From NCBI GenBank assembly GCA_947623225.1, contig CANQGO010000007.1, positions 1-64,000 on the forward strand: 64,000 nucleotides of DNA. The letters run 5' to 3'. Shown here piece by piece: positions 1 to 7,772 of this stretch; positions within the stretch are counted from its first letter, which is position 1, and the number at the start of each line of letters is the position of its first letter. The position numbers and the translations under genes are program-made. The notes below the pieces were generated by a model that was given only the letters and a program-made list of their open reading frames with translations, was not told the DNA's origin and did no database searches. This DNA is from an uncultured Clostridia bacterium. GTDB taxonomy: Bacteria; Bacillota; Clostridia; Christensenellales; CAG-314.

Positions 1-1380
1 AACGGCGTTCTGATTTCATACCGCTTTTTCTATACGGGCAAAGACCCTTTAAGCGGTGCGCCAAAGCAATTTACCAAGTGTTGGAAAGTCCCCACGGGCT
101 TGACCGCAAAGGAAATCGAGCGGGAGCGCAGAGCGGCTGAAATCGCTTTTATCCAAGAAGCGGAGAAGAAATCGCTCGGAACATATATCCCCGACACCAA
201 TGTCCTTTTCGGCGACTTTGCCGACCAATGGCTTGAAACCGTGAAATTGAGAAGCGACAGCGGCTATTCGAGTTATGAATCCGCAAAAACTCATCTCCCG
301 ATACTGAAAGCACATTTCGGGAATTGCCTGTTACGCAATATCACTCCGCGAATGATACAGTCCTTCTACAACTACCTTACCACACGCACATACACGAAAA
401 GCACCGTAACCGTCAAGAAGTCAATCCAAGACCTCTTACGGGAGCATAAGTTAAACAAGACCACGGCGGCAAAAGCCTGCGGCATTGGAAAGCCCACTTT
501 TGCGGCGGCTACGGTTATAGGCAGGAAAGTCAGTTTGCAGACGGCTCAAAAGATATGCGGGTATTTCAAAATCCCGATAGACCGTTATTTTACCGTCGAA
601 ACCGTGCGGGAGAAATACTCCGTCGCCACGAACAGGGGCATACGGACACTTCTCGTTATGATACTCAACTCCGCACGGAAGCAACAGCTCATCGAGTACA
701 ACTACGCCACAAAGGAATATACCGAGCCTATCAAGGGGACGGAAAAGGGCAAGCGTTTTTACAGCGACAGCGAGGCACGGCGATTTCTCCAATTGACAAT
801 GGAAGAGAAAGACATCCGAAAGAAAACCGTCTTTTCGCTATTCCTCTATTTGGGCTTACGCAACGCCGAACTATGCGGGCTTGAATGGCAGGATATAGAC
901 TTTGAACAAGGCACTCTCACCGTATCGCGCAATTCGATTTACTTTTCCGACTTCGGCGTTTGCACGAAAGCACCCAAAACGCAAAACTCGGCGAGGACGG
1001 TATCAATGCCGCCGAAGCTGATAGAGTTACTGCACGAGTATAAGGAATGGTGGGACGACCAAAAGGAACAGCACGGCGACCTATGGCAAGAGAGCAAGCG
1101 GCTGTTCCTCAACGACAACGGGAAACCGATACACCCTTCCACGCCGAGCAACTGGCTTGAAAAGTTTCAGGCAGAACACGGGCTAGCCCACGTTTCTCCC
1201 CATGCGCTCCGACATACGAGCATAACCTTACAAGTAATGGCGGGTATCCCCATAAAAGCCGTATCACAACGAGCAGGACACGCTAACGAGGCGATAACGC
1301 TTAATATCTACACGCACCTACTGCAAGAGGAAGATAGACGAGCCGCCGCAAAGTTCGATACTTACCTTTCGCCACAGTAA
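1..1380 (+). CDS. Tyrosine recombinase/integrase (5' end lies outside the window)
   Basis: Frame is open from base 1 (NGVLISYRFFYTGKDPLSGAPKQFTKCWKVPTGL...), upstream of the listed TTG at 100. Catalytic motifs LGLRNAELCGL, HALRHTSITL, GHANEAITLNIYTH. Contains an XRE-like HTH segment (KLNKTTAAKACGIGKPTFAAATVIGRKVSLQTAQKICGYFKI). Confidence 0.93.
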   Translation, partial: NGVLISYRFFYTGKDPLSGAPKQFTKCWKVPTGLTAKEIERERRAAEIAFIQEAEKKSLGTYIPDTNVLFGDFADQWLETVKLRSDSGYSSYESAKTHLPILKAHFGNCLLRNITPRMIQSFYNYLTTRTYTKSTVTVKKSIQDLLREHKLNKTTAAKACGIGKPTFAAATVIGRKVSLQTAQKICGYFKIPIDRYFTVETVREKYSVATNRGIRTLLVMILNSARKQQLIEYNYATKEYTEPIKGTEKGKRFYSDSEARRFLQLTMEEKDIRKKTVFSLFLYLGLRNAELCGLEWQDIDFEQGTLTVSRNSIYFSDFGVCTKAPKTQNSARTVSMPPKLIELLHEYKEWWDDQKEQHGDLWQESKRLFLNDNGKPIHPSTPSNWLEKFQAEHGLAHVSPHALRHTSITLQVMAGIPIKAVSQRAGHANEAITLNIYTHLLQEEDRRAAAKFDTYLSPQ

Positions 1381-1404
1381 AGAAAAAAGAATCCGAGGAA
1401 AGGA

Positions 1405-1435
1405 AAAAGACTATCTTCCGATAGCCTTTTTCTTT
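1405..1435 (+). terminator. Intrinsic terminator after integrase
   Basis: AAAAAGaCTATC-ttcc-GATAGcCTTTTTCTTT hairpin plus T-run. Confidence 0.7.
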
Positions 1436-1439
1436 GTTT

Positions 1440-1515
1440 TGGAGCTACTGGTCGGACTTGAACCGACGACCTGTTGATTACGAATCAACTGCTCTACCGA
1501 CTGAGCCACAGTAGC
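1440..1515 (-). tRNA. tRNA-Thr (anticodon CGT), CCA encoded
   Basis: Reverse complement GCTACTGTGGCTCAGTCGGTAGAGCAGTTGATTCGTAATCAACAGGTCGTCGGTTCAAGTCCGACCAGTAGCTCCA folds as a full cloverleaf; acceptor GCTACTG/CAGTAGC, anticodon loop TTCGTAA. Confidence 0.95.
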
Positions 1516-1662
1516 ATTTTTACCTGTTTTTGCAGGTGTTTTTTACAGATTTTTTACAGTTTCTTTGCCGTTAGCGTCGCAATCCTCGATTTTCAGGCGA
1601 TTTCCACGAGTTTTAGGTGGTTTTCAGGCGATTTGCTACTGTCCGCACCATTCAACCAAATA

Positions 1663-1701
1663 ATTACGAATCACTCGCTCTACCGACTGAGCCACACCAG
1701 C
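1663..1701 (-). pseudogene. 5'-half remnant of tRNA-Thr(CGT); putative att junction
   Basis: Reverse complement GCTGGTGTGGCTCAGTCGGTAGAGCGAGTGATTCGTAAT, then sequence that cannot complete the anticodon stem. Shares ATTACGAATCA with the intact tRNA (1477-1487 and 1663-1673). Confidence 0.85.
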
Positions 1702-1787
1702 AATTGTATTGCTTACATAGTATAGCAAACAATTCGCGAATTGTCAAAGATTATAGGGCAATTTAGTCCCTGTTTTTTTTCAAATAT

Positions 1788-2552
1788 CTACGCGAGCAGG
1801 GCGAGAGCCAGACCGAAGTAGATGAGCGTCTGTCCCGACAGGTAGGTGATCATTATATAGAAGTCGCGGCGGTTGATATCCTGCTTGTTGGTCACGTAAT
1901 TGACGATGAGGTCGCTGACCACGTATATAAGGTAGCCCAGCAATATCATTATCTCATAGGGAACGAATCCGCCGTCCACTATCAGCAGTATGGCGAATGC
2001 TATATTGATGAAGTGGAAGCAGGCGTACGCCGGGCTGACGGTGGATATAGCCGCGCTGCCCTTGCCGCGCATGCAGTAGCCTATGATACCTGCCAGCACC
2101 ACCACCAGCGCGAGTATGAGCCACACGTACCAGGCGACGTGGTAGCTGAGCAGTTTTGTCTGATTGACAACGTTCAGCGTGTGCGCCACGGCAAATACCG
2201 CCGCACCGCTCAGGAAATACTTGGGTACTTTGTTGTTGATGAGCAGGATATCTCCTATAGCGGATATCCAGCAGGATATGTATACCAGCGGATGGTCCGG
2301 CACGAAGAACGCCATCGCCGCTCCCAGCATCACCATGCACAGCGGCTTGGTCAGCTTGCGCCAGAACGGTATCATCAGAAAGCAAAATACCAGGTGCGCT
2401 ACCACCACCGCCGCATACAGCGCGATGAATATCCAAAATCCCGTTTCAAAGCCGATGCCCGTCTTGGCAAACGGCGAATCAATAGCCAATGCAGTCATAT
2501 TTTCCTCTGTCTGTACGTTTTGTTGTATTGAGTATACCACATTACCGTTCAA
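1788..2552 (-). CDS. YhhN/TMEM86-like integral membrane protein
   Basis: About 8 hydrophobic helices; TKPLCMVML and SAIGDILLI segments resemble the YhhN (lysoplasmalogenase-like) family. True start may be the internal MTALAID. Confidence 0.6.
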   Translation of the reverse strand: MNGNVVYSIQQNVQTEENMTALAIDSPFAKTGIGFETGFWIFIALYAAVVVAHLVFCFLMIPFWRKLTKPLCMVMLGAAMAFFVPDHPLVYISCWISAIGDILLINNKVPKYFLSGAAVFAVAHTLNVVNQTKLLSYHVAWYVWLILALVVVLAGIIGYCMRGKGSAAISTVSPAYACFHFINIAFAILLIVDGGFVPYEIMILLGYLIYVVSDLIVNYVTNKQDINRRDFYIMITYLSGQTLIYFGLALALLA

Positions 2553-2579
2553 ATTGCAATGATTATTAGTACTTCCGCG

Positions 2580-3503
2580 TCACTTATGCGTCCGCCGCCT
2601 GCTCTGGCATACCACTATGACTATGTACGCCGCGAGCAGCACCGCGCAGGTGCCCAAGAGTATCGTATACATTGCCCAGGTAGGTATCTGCCTGCCGCCT
2701 ACGTACAGGTTCCCGTCGAAGCCGTCCATAAACGCCTTCACGCCCTCCTCCGACAGTCCCTGCCTGCTCAGCTCTTCCACATACCCCTGCATGAAGTGCT
2801 TGCGCATGATCCCCACGCCGTAGGTGCCCGGCAGTACGCCTATCACGTTGCGCATGCCGACGGAGAACTGCGACAGCGGCATGTACGCTCCGCAGATGAA
2901 GCCGTACAGACTGCTCACCAGACTGGAAAACGCCGACAACGCGCCCTGCTGGGATATGAAACTCTCCACCACACCCGCCAGCAGCGTGCCGAAGAGCACA
3001 CAGCACAGCGTATCCGCCAATATGAGCAATACTCCCGTCACCGTTATGTACCAGCCCACTACAGCCAGATATACAAATCCCACCGCCAGTGCCGCCAGCA
3101 TGACTATAAGCGTCACGATGAAGTTGCCCACGAAGTAGCTCAGCGACAACGTCGCACTCTCTACCGGCGCGATCCTGAGGTCGTTGACCGTGCCATCTAT
3201 CTTGTCCTGTATCATCACGGCATTGGAACACACCGCCACCGTCACCGAGCATACCGACATTACGCTGGAAAACAGCCAACTGCCCGCCAGCCCGTTGATG
3301 ACGCGCTCCTCCGCCTCCATTCCGAACAGCCCCAGTATCCCCTTGAAACTATCTATGTATACCGTCCGCAAAAATGTAGCGAAGAGTACCAATAGTATCA
3401 TCGGCGTGATCAGCGAGACAAAGAAAAGAAATTTGTCCTTGAAGTAGCATTTTATATTGCGCAAGGTCAACGCCCAAAATTTTCGCAATTCCGTCATATT
3501 CAC
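2580..3503 (-). CDS. ABC-2 type transporter permease
   Basis: Six-helix permease with ABC-2 N-terminus (LTLRNIKCYFKDKFLFFVSLITPMILLVLF), overlapping the ATPase gene. Confidence 0.88.
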   Translation of the reverse strand: MNMTELRKFWALTLRNIKCYFKDKFLFFVSLITPMILLVLFATFLRTVYIDSFKGILGLFGMEAEERVINGLAGSWLFSSVMSVCSVTVAVCSNAVMIQDKIDGTVNDLRIAPVESATLSLSYFVGNFIVTLIVMLAALAVGFVYLAVVGWYITVTGVLLILADTLCCVLFGTLLAGVVESFISQQGALSAFSSLVSSLYGFICGAYMPLSQFSVGMRNVIGVLPGTYGVGIMRKHFMQGYVEELSRQGLSEEGVKAFMDGFDGNLYVGGRQIPTWAMYTILLGTCAVLLAAYIVIVVCQSRRRTHK

Positions 3504-4408
3504 TCCTCCGTTATCTCCCTGTCCGTCACGTTCAGAAATACGCTGTCCATGTCTCCCTTGAGCACTTCGTAGTCGTCGAAAAGTTCCGGACGCGCCGCTA
3601 TCAGCCCCGTAGCCTCCGCCGTGCCCTTGACCTGTATGTCTATGCAGTCCTTTTCTCTGCTTATTCCGTATCCGCGCTCCGCCAGGTACGCCGCTATCTC
3701 ATCGAGGTGCGAATACACCCTCAGCGTGTCCTTGGCGTACAGCGTTTTCAGCTCGTGCGGAGTGCCCTCCGCCGCCTTCCTGCCGCCGTGCAGTATGATG
3801 ACGTGGTCGGCTACCGACGCCTCTTCCATATAGTGCGTGGTGAGAAATACCGTCAGCCCCTGCTTTGTCCGCAGTTGCTCTATCACCCTCCACACCGTCT
3901 GCCGCGTCTGCGGATCCAGCCCCGTGGTCGGCTCGTCCAGTATCAGTAGCTCGGGATCGTGTATGAGCGCACGCGCTATGTCCGCACGCCGCCTCTGCCC
4001 TCCGCTCAGCTTGACAAGCGGTCTCTTCAGTATGTCCGACAACCCCAACAGGCTATCCATCTCTTCCAGCCTCTGCCGGTAACGTTTGCCGTATATCCCG
4101 TACAGTGCCGCCCTGCACTCGAGATTGTCCCGCACCGTCAGCCGCTTGTCCAGTACGGAGTTCTGAAATACCACTCCCACTTTGCTCTTGACGCTCTGCG
4201 CCCTCGTCTCTATGTCCTCGCCGCATACCTTGACTACGCCGCTGTCCTTGGGCAATATGCCGCTTATTATATTGATGGTCGTGGATTTGCCCGCGCCGTT
4301 CACTCCCAGGAAGGCAAATAGCTCCCCTTCACTCACGCGAAAGGACAGCCCGTCCACCGCCTGCACGTTCTTGTACGCTTTGCAAAGATCTTCAATCTCT
4401 ATTACCAT
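3500..4408 (-). CDS. ABC transporter ATP-binding protein
   Basis: Walker A GVNGAGKST, signature LSGGQRRR, Walker B LLILDEPTTGLD. Start placed at MVIEIEDL. Confidence 0.95.
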   Translation of the reverse strand: MVIEIEDLCKAYKNVQAVDGLSFRVSEGELFAFLGVNGAGKSTTINIISGILPKDSGVVKVCGEDIETRAQSVKSKVGVVFQNSVLDKRLTVRDNLECRAALYGIYGKRYRQRLEEMDSLLGLSDILKRPLVKLSGGQRRRADIARALIHDPELLILDEPTTGLDPQTRQTVWRVIEQLRTKQGLTVFLTTHYMEEASVADHVIILHGGRKAAEGTPHELKTLYAKDTLRVYSHLDEIAAYLAERGYGISREKDCIDIQVKGTAEATGLIAARPELFDDYEVLKGDMDSVFLNVTDREITEE

Positions 4409-4967
4409 TGTCCCCTCCGAATAGTTTCTCCTTGATGGCAAAGAATTCCTCCGTGAGCAGGTTGCTCACCGTCTCCCATTCCCAGTCCAGATACCCCGTG
4501 GCGTACATGGTCGCTATCCCGTGTACGTATACCCACATGTGCGTGTGCATGCGTATAGCCGCTTCCTCGTCTATTCCGTAACTCATCGCCCGCTCCGCTT
4601 CCCGTCGGAAACGAATCTCGTCCGCCTCGACGCTGTCTGCGGTCGTGTCCCGCATGAACATGTACTTGAAGTAGTTCGGCCGCTCCTTGGCAAAGCGTAT
4701 GTACCCCATACCGCTGGCTTTGTACTCCGGATACCTTCCGCTGCCTATCTCCGCCGCGATATACTCGTCATAGCAGCCGCGTATCCGCTCGCACACCTCC
4801 CTCTTCAGCGCGCCCAGCCCGCCGAAGCACAGGTATATAGGCTGCGTCGAGCATTCGCACCTCGCCGCCACGTCCCGCACGTTGAGCGCGTCCATTCCCC
4901 GCTCCTCCACTATCTCACATGCCGCCTGCACTATCCTCTCCGCTTCTATCTGCTTCTTCGCCGCCAT
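4392..4967 (-). CDS. TetR-family transcriptional regulator
   Basis: N-terminal HTH (RIVQAACEIVEERGMDALNVRDVAARCECSTQPIYLCFGG). Start at MAAKKQIEAER places the operator-like palindromes upstream. Confidence 0.9.
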   Translation of the reverse strand: MAAKKQIEAERIVQAACEIVEERGMDALNVRDVAARCECSTQPIYLCFGGLGALKREVCERIRGCYDEYIAAEIGSGRYPEYKASGMGYIRFAKERPNYFKYMFMRDTTADSVEADEIRFRREAERAMSYGIDEEAAIRMHTHMWVYVHGIATMYATGYLDWEWETVSNLLTEEFFAIKEKLFGGDNGNRD

Positions 4968-4988
4968 ATTCCACCTTCCTGCATGAAA

Positions 4989-5020
4989 AATAACAACTGT
5001 TATTGATAACAATTGTTATT
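4989..5020. promoter_or_regulatory. Two tandem 16-bp palindromes, putative TetR operators
   Basis: AATAACAACTGTTATT then GATAACAATTGTTATT, each near-perfect (one mismatched pair), directly upstream of the TetR start. Confidence 0.75.
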
Positions 5021-5067
5021 TTATCCTATCCATATAAAGTTGTCAAGAGTTTTTCCGGAAAATTCCG

Positions 5068-5805
5068 TCAGTGCCTGAGCAATTTTTCCACGAAGGGTCC
5101 GTTGCAGTGTTGCATGTCCACTATCACGAACATATCCACGCTGCCGAATACGGTATCCACGAAGGGTTGAGCGGACACCCTGGCACCCAGCGTCAGATAC
5201 GCTTTGAATAGCGGCGGCAGTGCCGCAAATACTTCCTTCTCGTCGTACTCCGACGGCTCGGGCAGCGTCATCGGTCCCAACGTGTCGCGTGAGCGTATGC
5301 GCAGATCCTCATCTACGACATAGTTGTGCACCATATAGGATATTTCCTTGGCATACCTGTCGCGGTCCGTTCCGAAGAAGCTGGCGTCTCCCACCAGATA
5401 CCTGACGCCGTTGTCCTGCATGTATCTGAGAATGAATTTCCATAGCAGCAGCATCACCGCACCGCCGCGGTACTCCTTCTTGACCACGGCTCGGCTGAAT
5501 TCGCATATCTTGTCGCCACGCCGCTTGAGTTCATCCAGGTCGTACTCCTCTTCACATACAAAGCGTCTGCCGTCGGTGAGGCTGTCGCTCTCTATCATGC
5601 GATAGTAGCCCACCACTTCGCCGGTGTCCTCTTCCTTGACTATGAGGTGACGGGCGTAGCCGTCGTACTCATTGACGTCCCGCTGCTCGGCGTTGGTATT
5701 GTCCGAGCGGTATTCCAATATCATATCATTGTAGCGCAGGCGGTATATCCTCTCCATCTCCTCGGGCGTAGAGGCAAATCCCACCCAGAACTTGTGCTGT
5801 GGCAT
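5068..5805 (-). CDS. GNAT-type N-acyltransferase, OlsB/hemolysin-like
   Basis: IYRLRYNDM..., TGEVVGYYRMIES, ICEFSRAVVKKEYRGGAVMLLLWKFILRYM, YLVGDASFFGTD match the OlsB-type fold pattern. Confidence 0.7.
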   Translation of the reverse strand: MPQHKFWVGFASTPEEMERIYRLRYNDMILEYRSDNTNAEQRDVNEYDGYARHLIVKEEDTGEVVGYYRMIESDSLTDGRRFVCEEEYDLDELKRRGDKICEFSRAVVKKEYRGGAVMLLLWKFILRYMQDNGVRYLVGDASFFGTDRDRYAKEISYMVHNYVVDEDLRIRSRDTLGPMTLPEPSEYDEKEVFAALPPLFKAYLTLGARVSAQPFVDTVFGSVDMFVIVDMQHCNGPFVEKLLRH

Positions 5806-6009
5806 ATTTCACTTCCCCCGTATGCTGCCGTTACTATACGGCAAATGCACCCCCATATCATACCATTTTACTCTGCCCCGTGCAAGTATTTTGGCAAAAT
5901 ATTTCACAAATATGAAATATTCTTTTGCGTAAAACCGCCGATAAGGTAATTGACGGCGCAGTTGTAAAGTAGTATACTTATGTCAAACCAAATATATAGA
6001 GGTATATTT

Positions 6010-6732
6010 ATGAAAAAGTTAGCAGAGAAAGTGGCTCTGGTCGCGCTGGTATGCATCACGTTCGTATTCGTGCTGCTGGCGGTGCTCTACGCCACGAATG
6101 TCATCCCCCAGAAAGAGATCTCCGAGAACAGCGTCGCCATAGTCGTGCTGTGCGTGTTGTCCGTGCTGTATGCGGGACTGTCCGCGTATCTGCTCATCGT
6201 GAACTTCTCCGAAGCCATCAATGTCAAGCGGATTTTGCTCTTTTACGACGCCGACACCACCACCCGCGCCAGCCAGAAGGTAGTCAACAATATCGTTCGC
6301 GGCTGCGGTAAGGAGTTCCCTCAGCTGAAGATCAAGCGGACGGTATTCCGCGTAGACGACAAGATGGGCTTGATAGCCAATATCTATCTCGAGTCCCTTG
6401 TGGCAGAGGATATCGCCATATACATTCCCAAGCTCAAGTGCCTGCTGGAGAGAAGTTTCGCCGAGGCAATAGGTCTGAAACTGAACGCCGTCAACTTCGA
6501 AGTGGTCAAGCTCTCCAAGAAGTACGCTCCCGCCGACACCCTCGTGGAGCAAGCCAAGCAGACGCCCGGCTACGTGTCCGACGATCAACAGACGACAGAC
6601 GACGATACAACAGATCCCGCTCCGACGGAAGAGCCTACCGCTCCCACAGAGGACGCGCCGACAGAGGAACCGCTCGAGGACGATGGCGACAAGCAGGAGG
6701 ACATAGCCTCCGGCGAGAACGTCGACGCCTGA
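6010..6732 (+). CDS. AmaP-like two-helix membrane protein with acidic P/T/E-rich tail
   Basis: Two N-terminal TM helices followed by an Asp23/AmaP-like domain; start at MKKLAEK. Confidence 0.55.
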   Translation: MKKLAEKVALVALVCITFVFVLLAVLYATNVIPQKEISENSVAIVVLCVLSVLYAGLSAYLLIVNFSEAINVKRILLFYDADTTTRASQKVVNNIVRGCGKEFPQLKIKRTVFRVDDKMGLIANIYLESLVAEDIAIYIPKLKCLLERSFAEAIGLKLNAVNFEVVKLSKKYAPADTLVEQAKQTPGYVSDDQQTTDDDTTDPAPTEEPTAPTEDAPTEEPLEDDGDKQEDIASGENVDA

Positions 6733-6754
6733 GCAGGGCATACACTCACGTAAA

Positions 6755-6792
6755 TAAAAAATGTGTCGAGGTCATTCCCCGACACTTTTTTT
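6755..6792. terminator. Bidirectional intrinsic terminator
   Basis: AAAAAAT GTGTCG ... CGACAC TTTTTTT between convergent genes. Confidence 0.75.
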
Positions 6793-7127
6793 CACCCTAT
6801 CTTCAGCAATTCCTGCAGCAGCCCGTCCAGCCTTGCTCTCTGCTCGGCGTTGAGCAAGGGACGGATCCTGTTGGCAAACGCCGTCAGCTGCTCGTTGGAT
6901 AGCTGACCGCGCGCCTTCTGCTCCAGCACGTTGGCGACTATATCCCGCACCAGCTGCCCTTCCCCCTCCCGCTCGTACTTGGCGGCGAGGCGTTTCATCT
7001 GTTCCAGTTTGCTTTCGTACTCTTCCTGCGGCGTCTTGCCCGAGTCCGTAGCAGGCGAGGGCTGCTCGCTGTAGCCGTTGCGTTGGTTGACGAATATATT
7101 GCGAGGGTCGTTACTGTCGTATGGCAT
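6792..7127 (-). CDS. Hypothetical small helical protein
   Basis: 111 aa ORF, divergent from 7209 ORF with shared promoter region. Confidence 0.6.
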   Translation of the reverse strand: MPYDSNDPRNIFVNQRNGYSEQPSPATDSGKTPQEEYESKLEQMKRLAAKYEREGEGQLVRDIVANVLEQKARGQLSNEQLTAFANRIRPLLNAEQRARLDGLLQELLKIG

Positions 7128-7151
7128 ATCTTCTCCTTATCGATTTAGTTG

Positions 7152-7180
7152 TTACTATAAATTATATGTCGGCATATAAT
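7152..7180 (+). promoter_or_regulatory. Promoter in divergent intergenic region, with palindrome 7161-7180
   Basis: TTACTA-17-TATAAT; inverted repeat ATTATATG-TCGG-CATATAAT places a TATAAT on each strand. Confidence 0.55.
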
Positions 7181-7208
7181 GTAATGATTACAAAAAGGAG
7201 ACCGCCGC

Positions 7209-7652
7209 ATGAATTTGTCCACCGTCGCGCTTATATTGCTGGCTTGGCACCTGCTTTCCGACAAGGCACCCAAGCCTTCCGCGCACGGCTGGACGGATAT
7301 GCTGTCTGAGGACGTCCGCCGCGTCATAGACAGCGCGCGCAAACTGTCCGACAAGCACTGTTCCGAAGAGGAACGCGCAGGAGCCATATTCGAGATAATG
7401 TCCAACCCCGCCCTGCAGAACATAGCCGGCAGAGTGTTCGCGCCCTCACAGCAACCTGCTTCCTCACCGCAGTCCGAACCATCACCGCCGCCATCATCAC
7501 CATCGCCCGACCCCGACGTGAACAGCGAAGGCTACCGCTTCGAGACTCCCTCCGAGGCGTCGCGCGAGTTCTTCCGCCCCATAGATGACATAGCGGACAG
7601 CGAGGTCAAGCACAAACTCTACTGGTTCTACGACCATTGGTACACCAAGTAG
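7209..7652 (+). CDS. Hypothetical protein with Ser/Pro-rich linker
   Basis: 147 aa, AAGGAG RBS upstream, terminator downstream. Confidence 0.65.
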   Translation: MNLSTVALILLAWHLLSDKAPKPSAHGWTDMLSEDVRRVIDSARKLSDKHCSEEERAGAIFEIMSNPALQNIAGRVFAPSQQPASSPQSEPSPPPSSPSPDPDVNSEGYRFETPSEASREFFRPIDDIADSEVKHKLYWFYDHWYTK

Positions 7653-7710
7653 AGGCACCTGCTCCGTGGCAAAACGTCACGAAAGGCGATCTTACACGCA
7701 AAATACATAC

Positions 7711-7747
7711 AAAAACGGCTTGAAACACTTATTTTCAAGCCGTTTTA
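7711..7747. terminator. Bidirectional intrinsic terminator
   Basis: AAAACGGCTTGAAA-cactta-TTTTCAAGCCGTTTT. Confidence 0.8.
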
Positions 7748-7772
7748 CTATTCCGTTTTGTTTACGCGACAC

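Noticed and set aside
4515-4560. Alternating purine-pyrimidine tract gtgtacgtatacccacatgtgcgtgtgcatgcgtat
   Set aside because: Lies inside the TetR coding sequence and reads as normal codons; no regulatory context.
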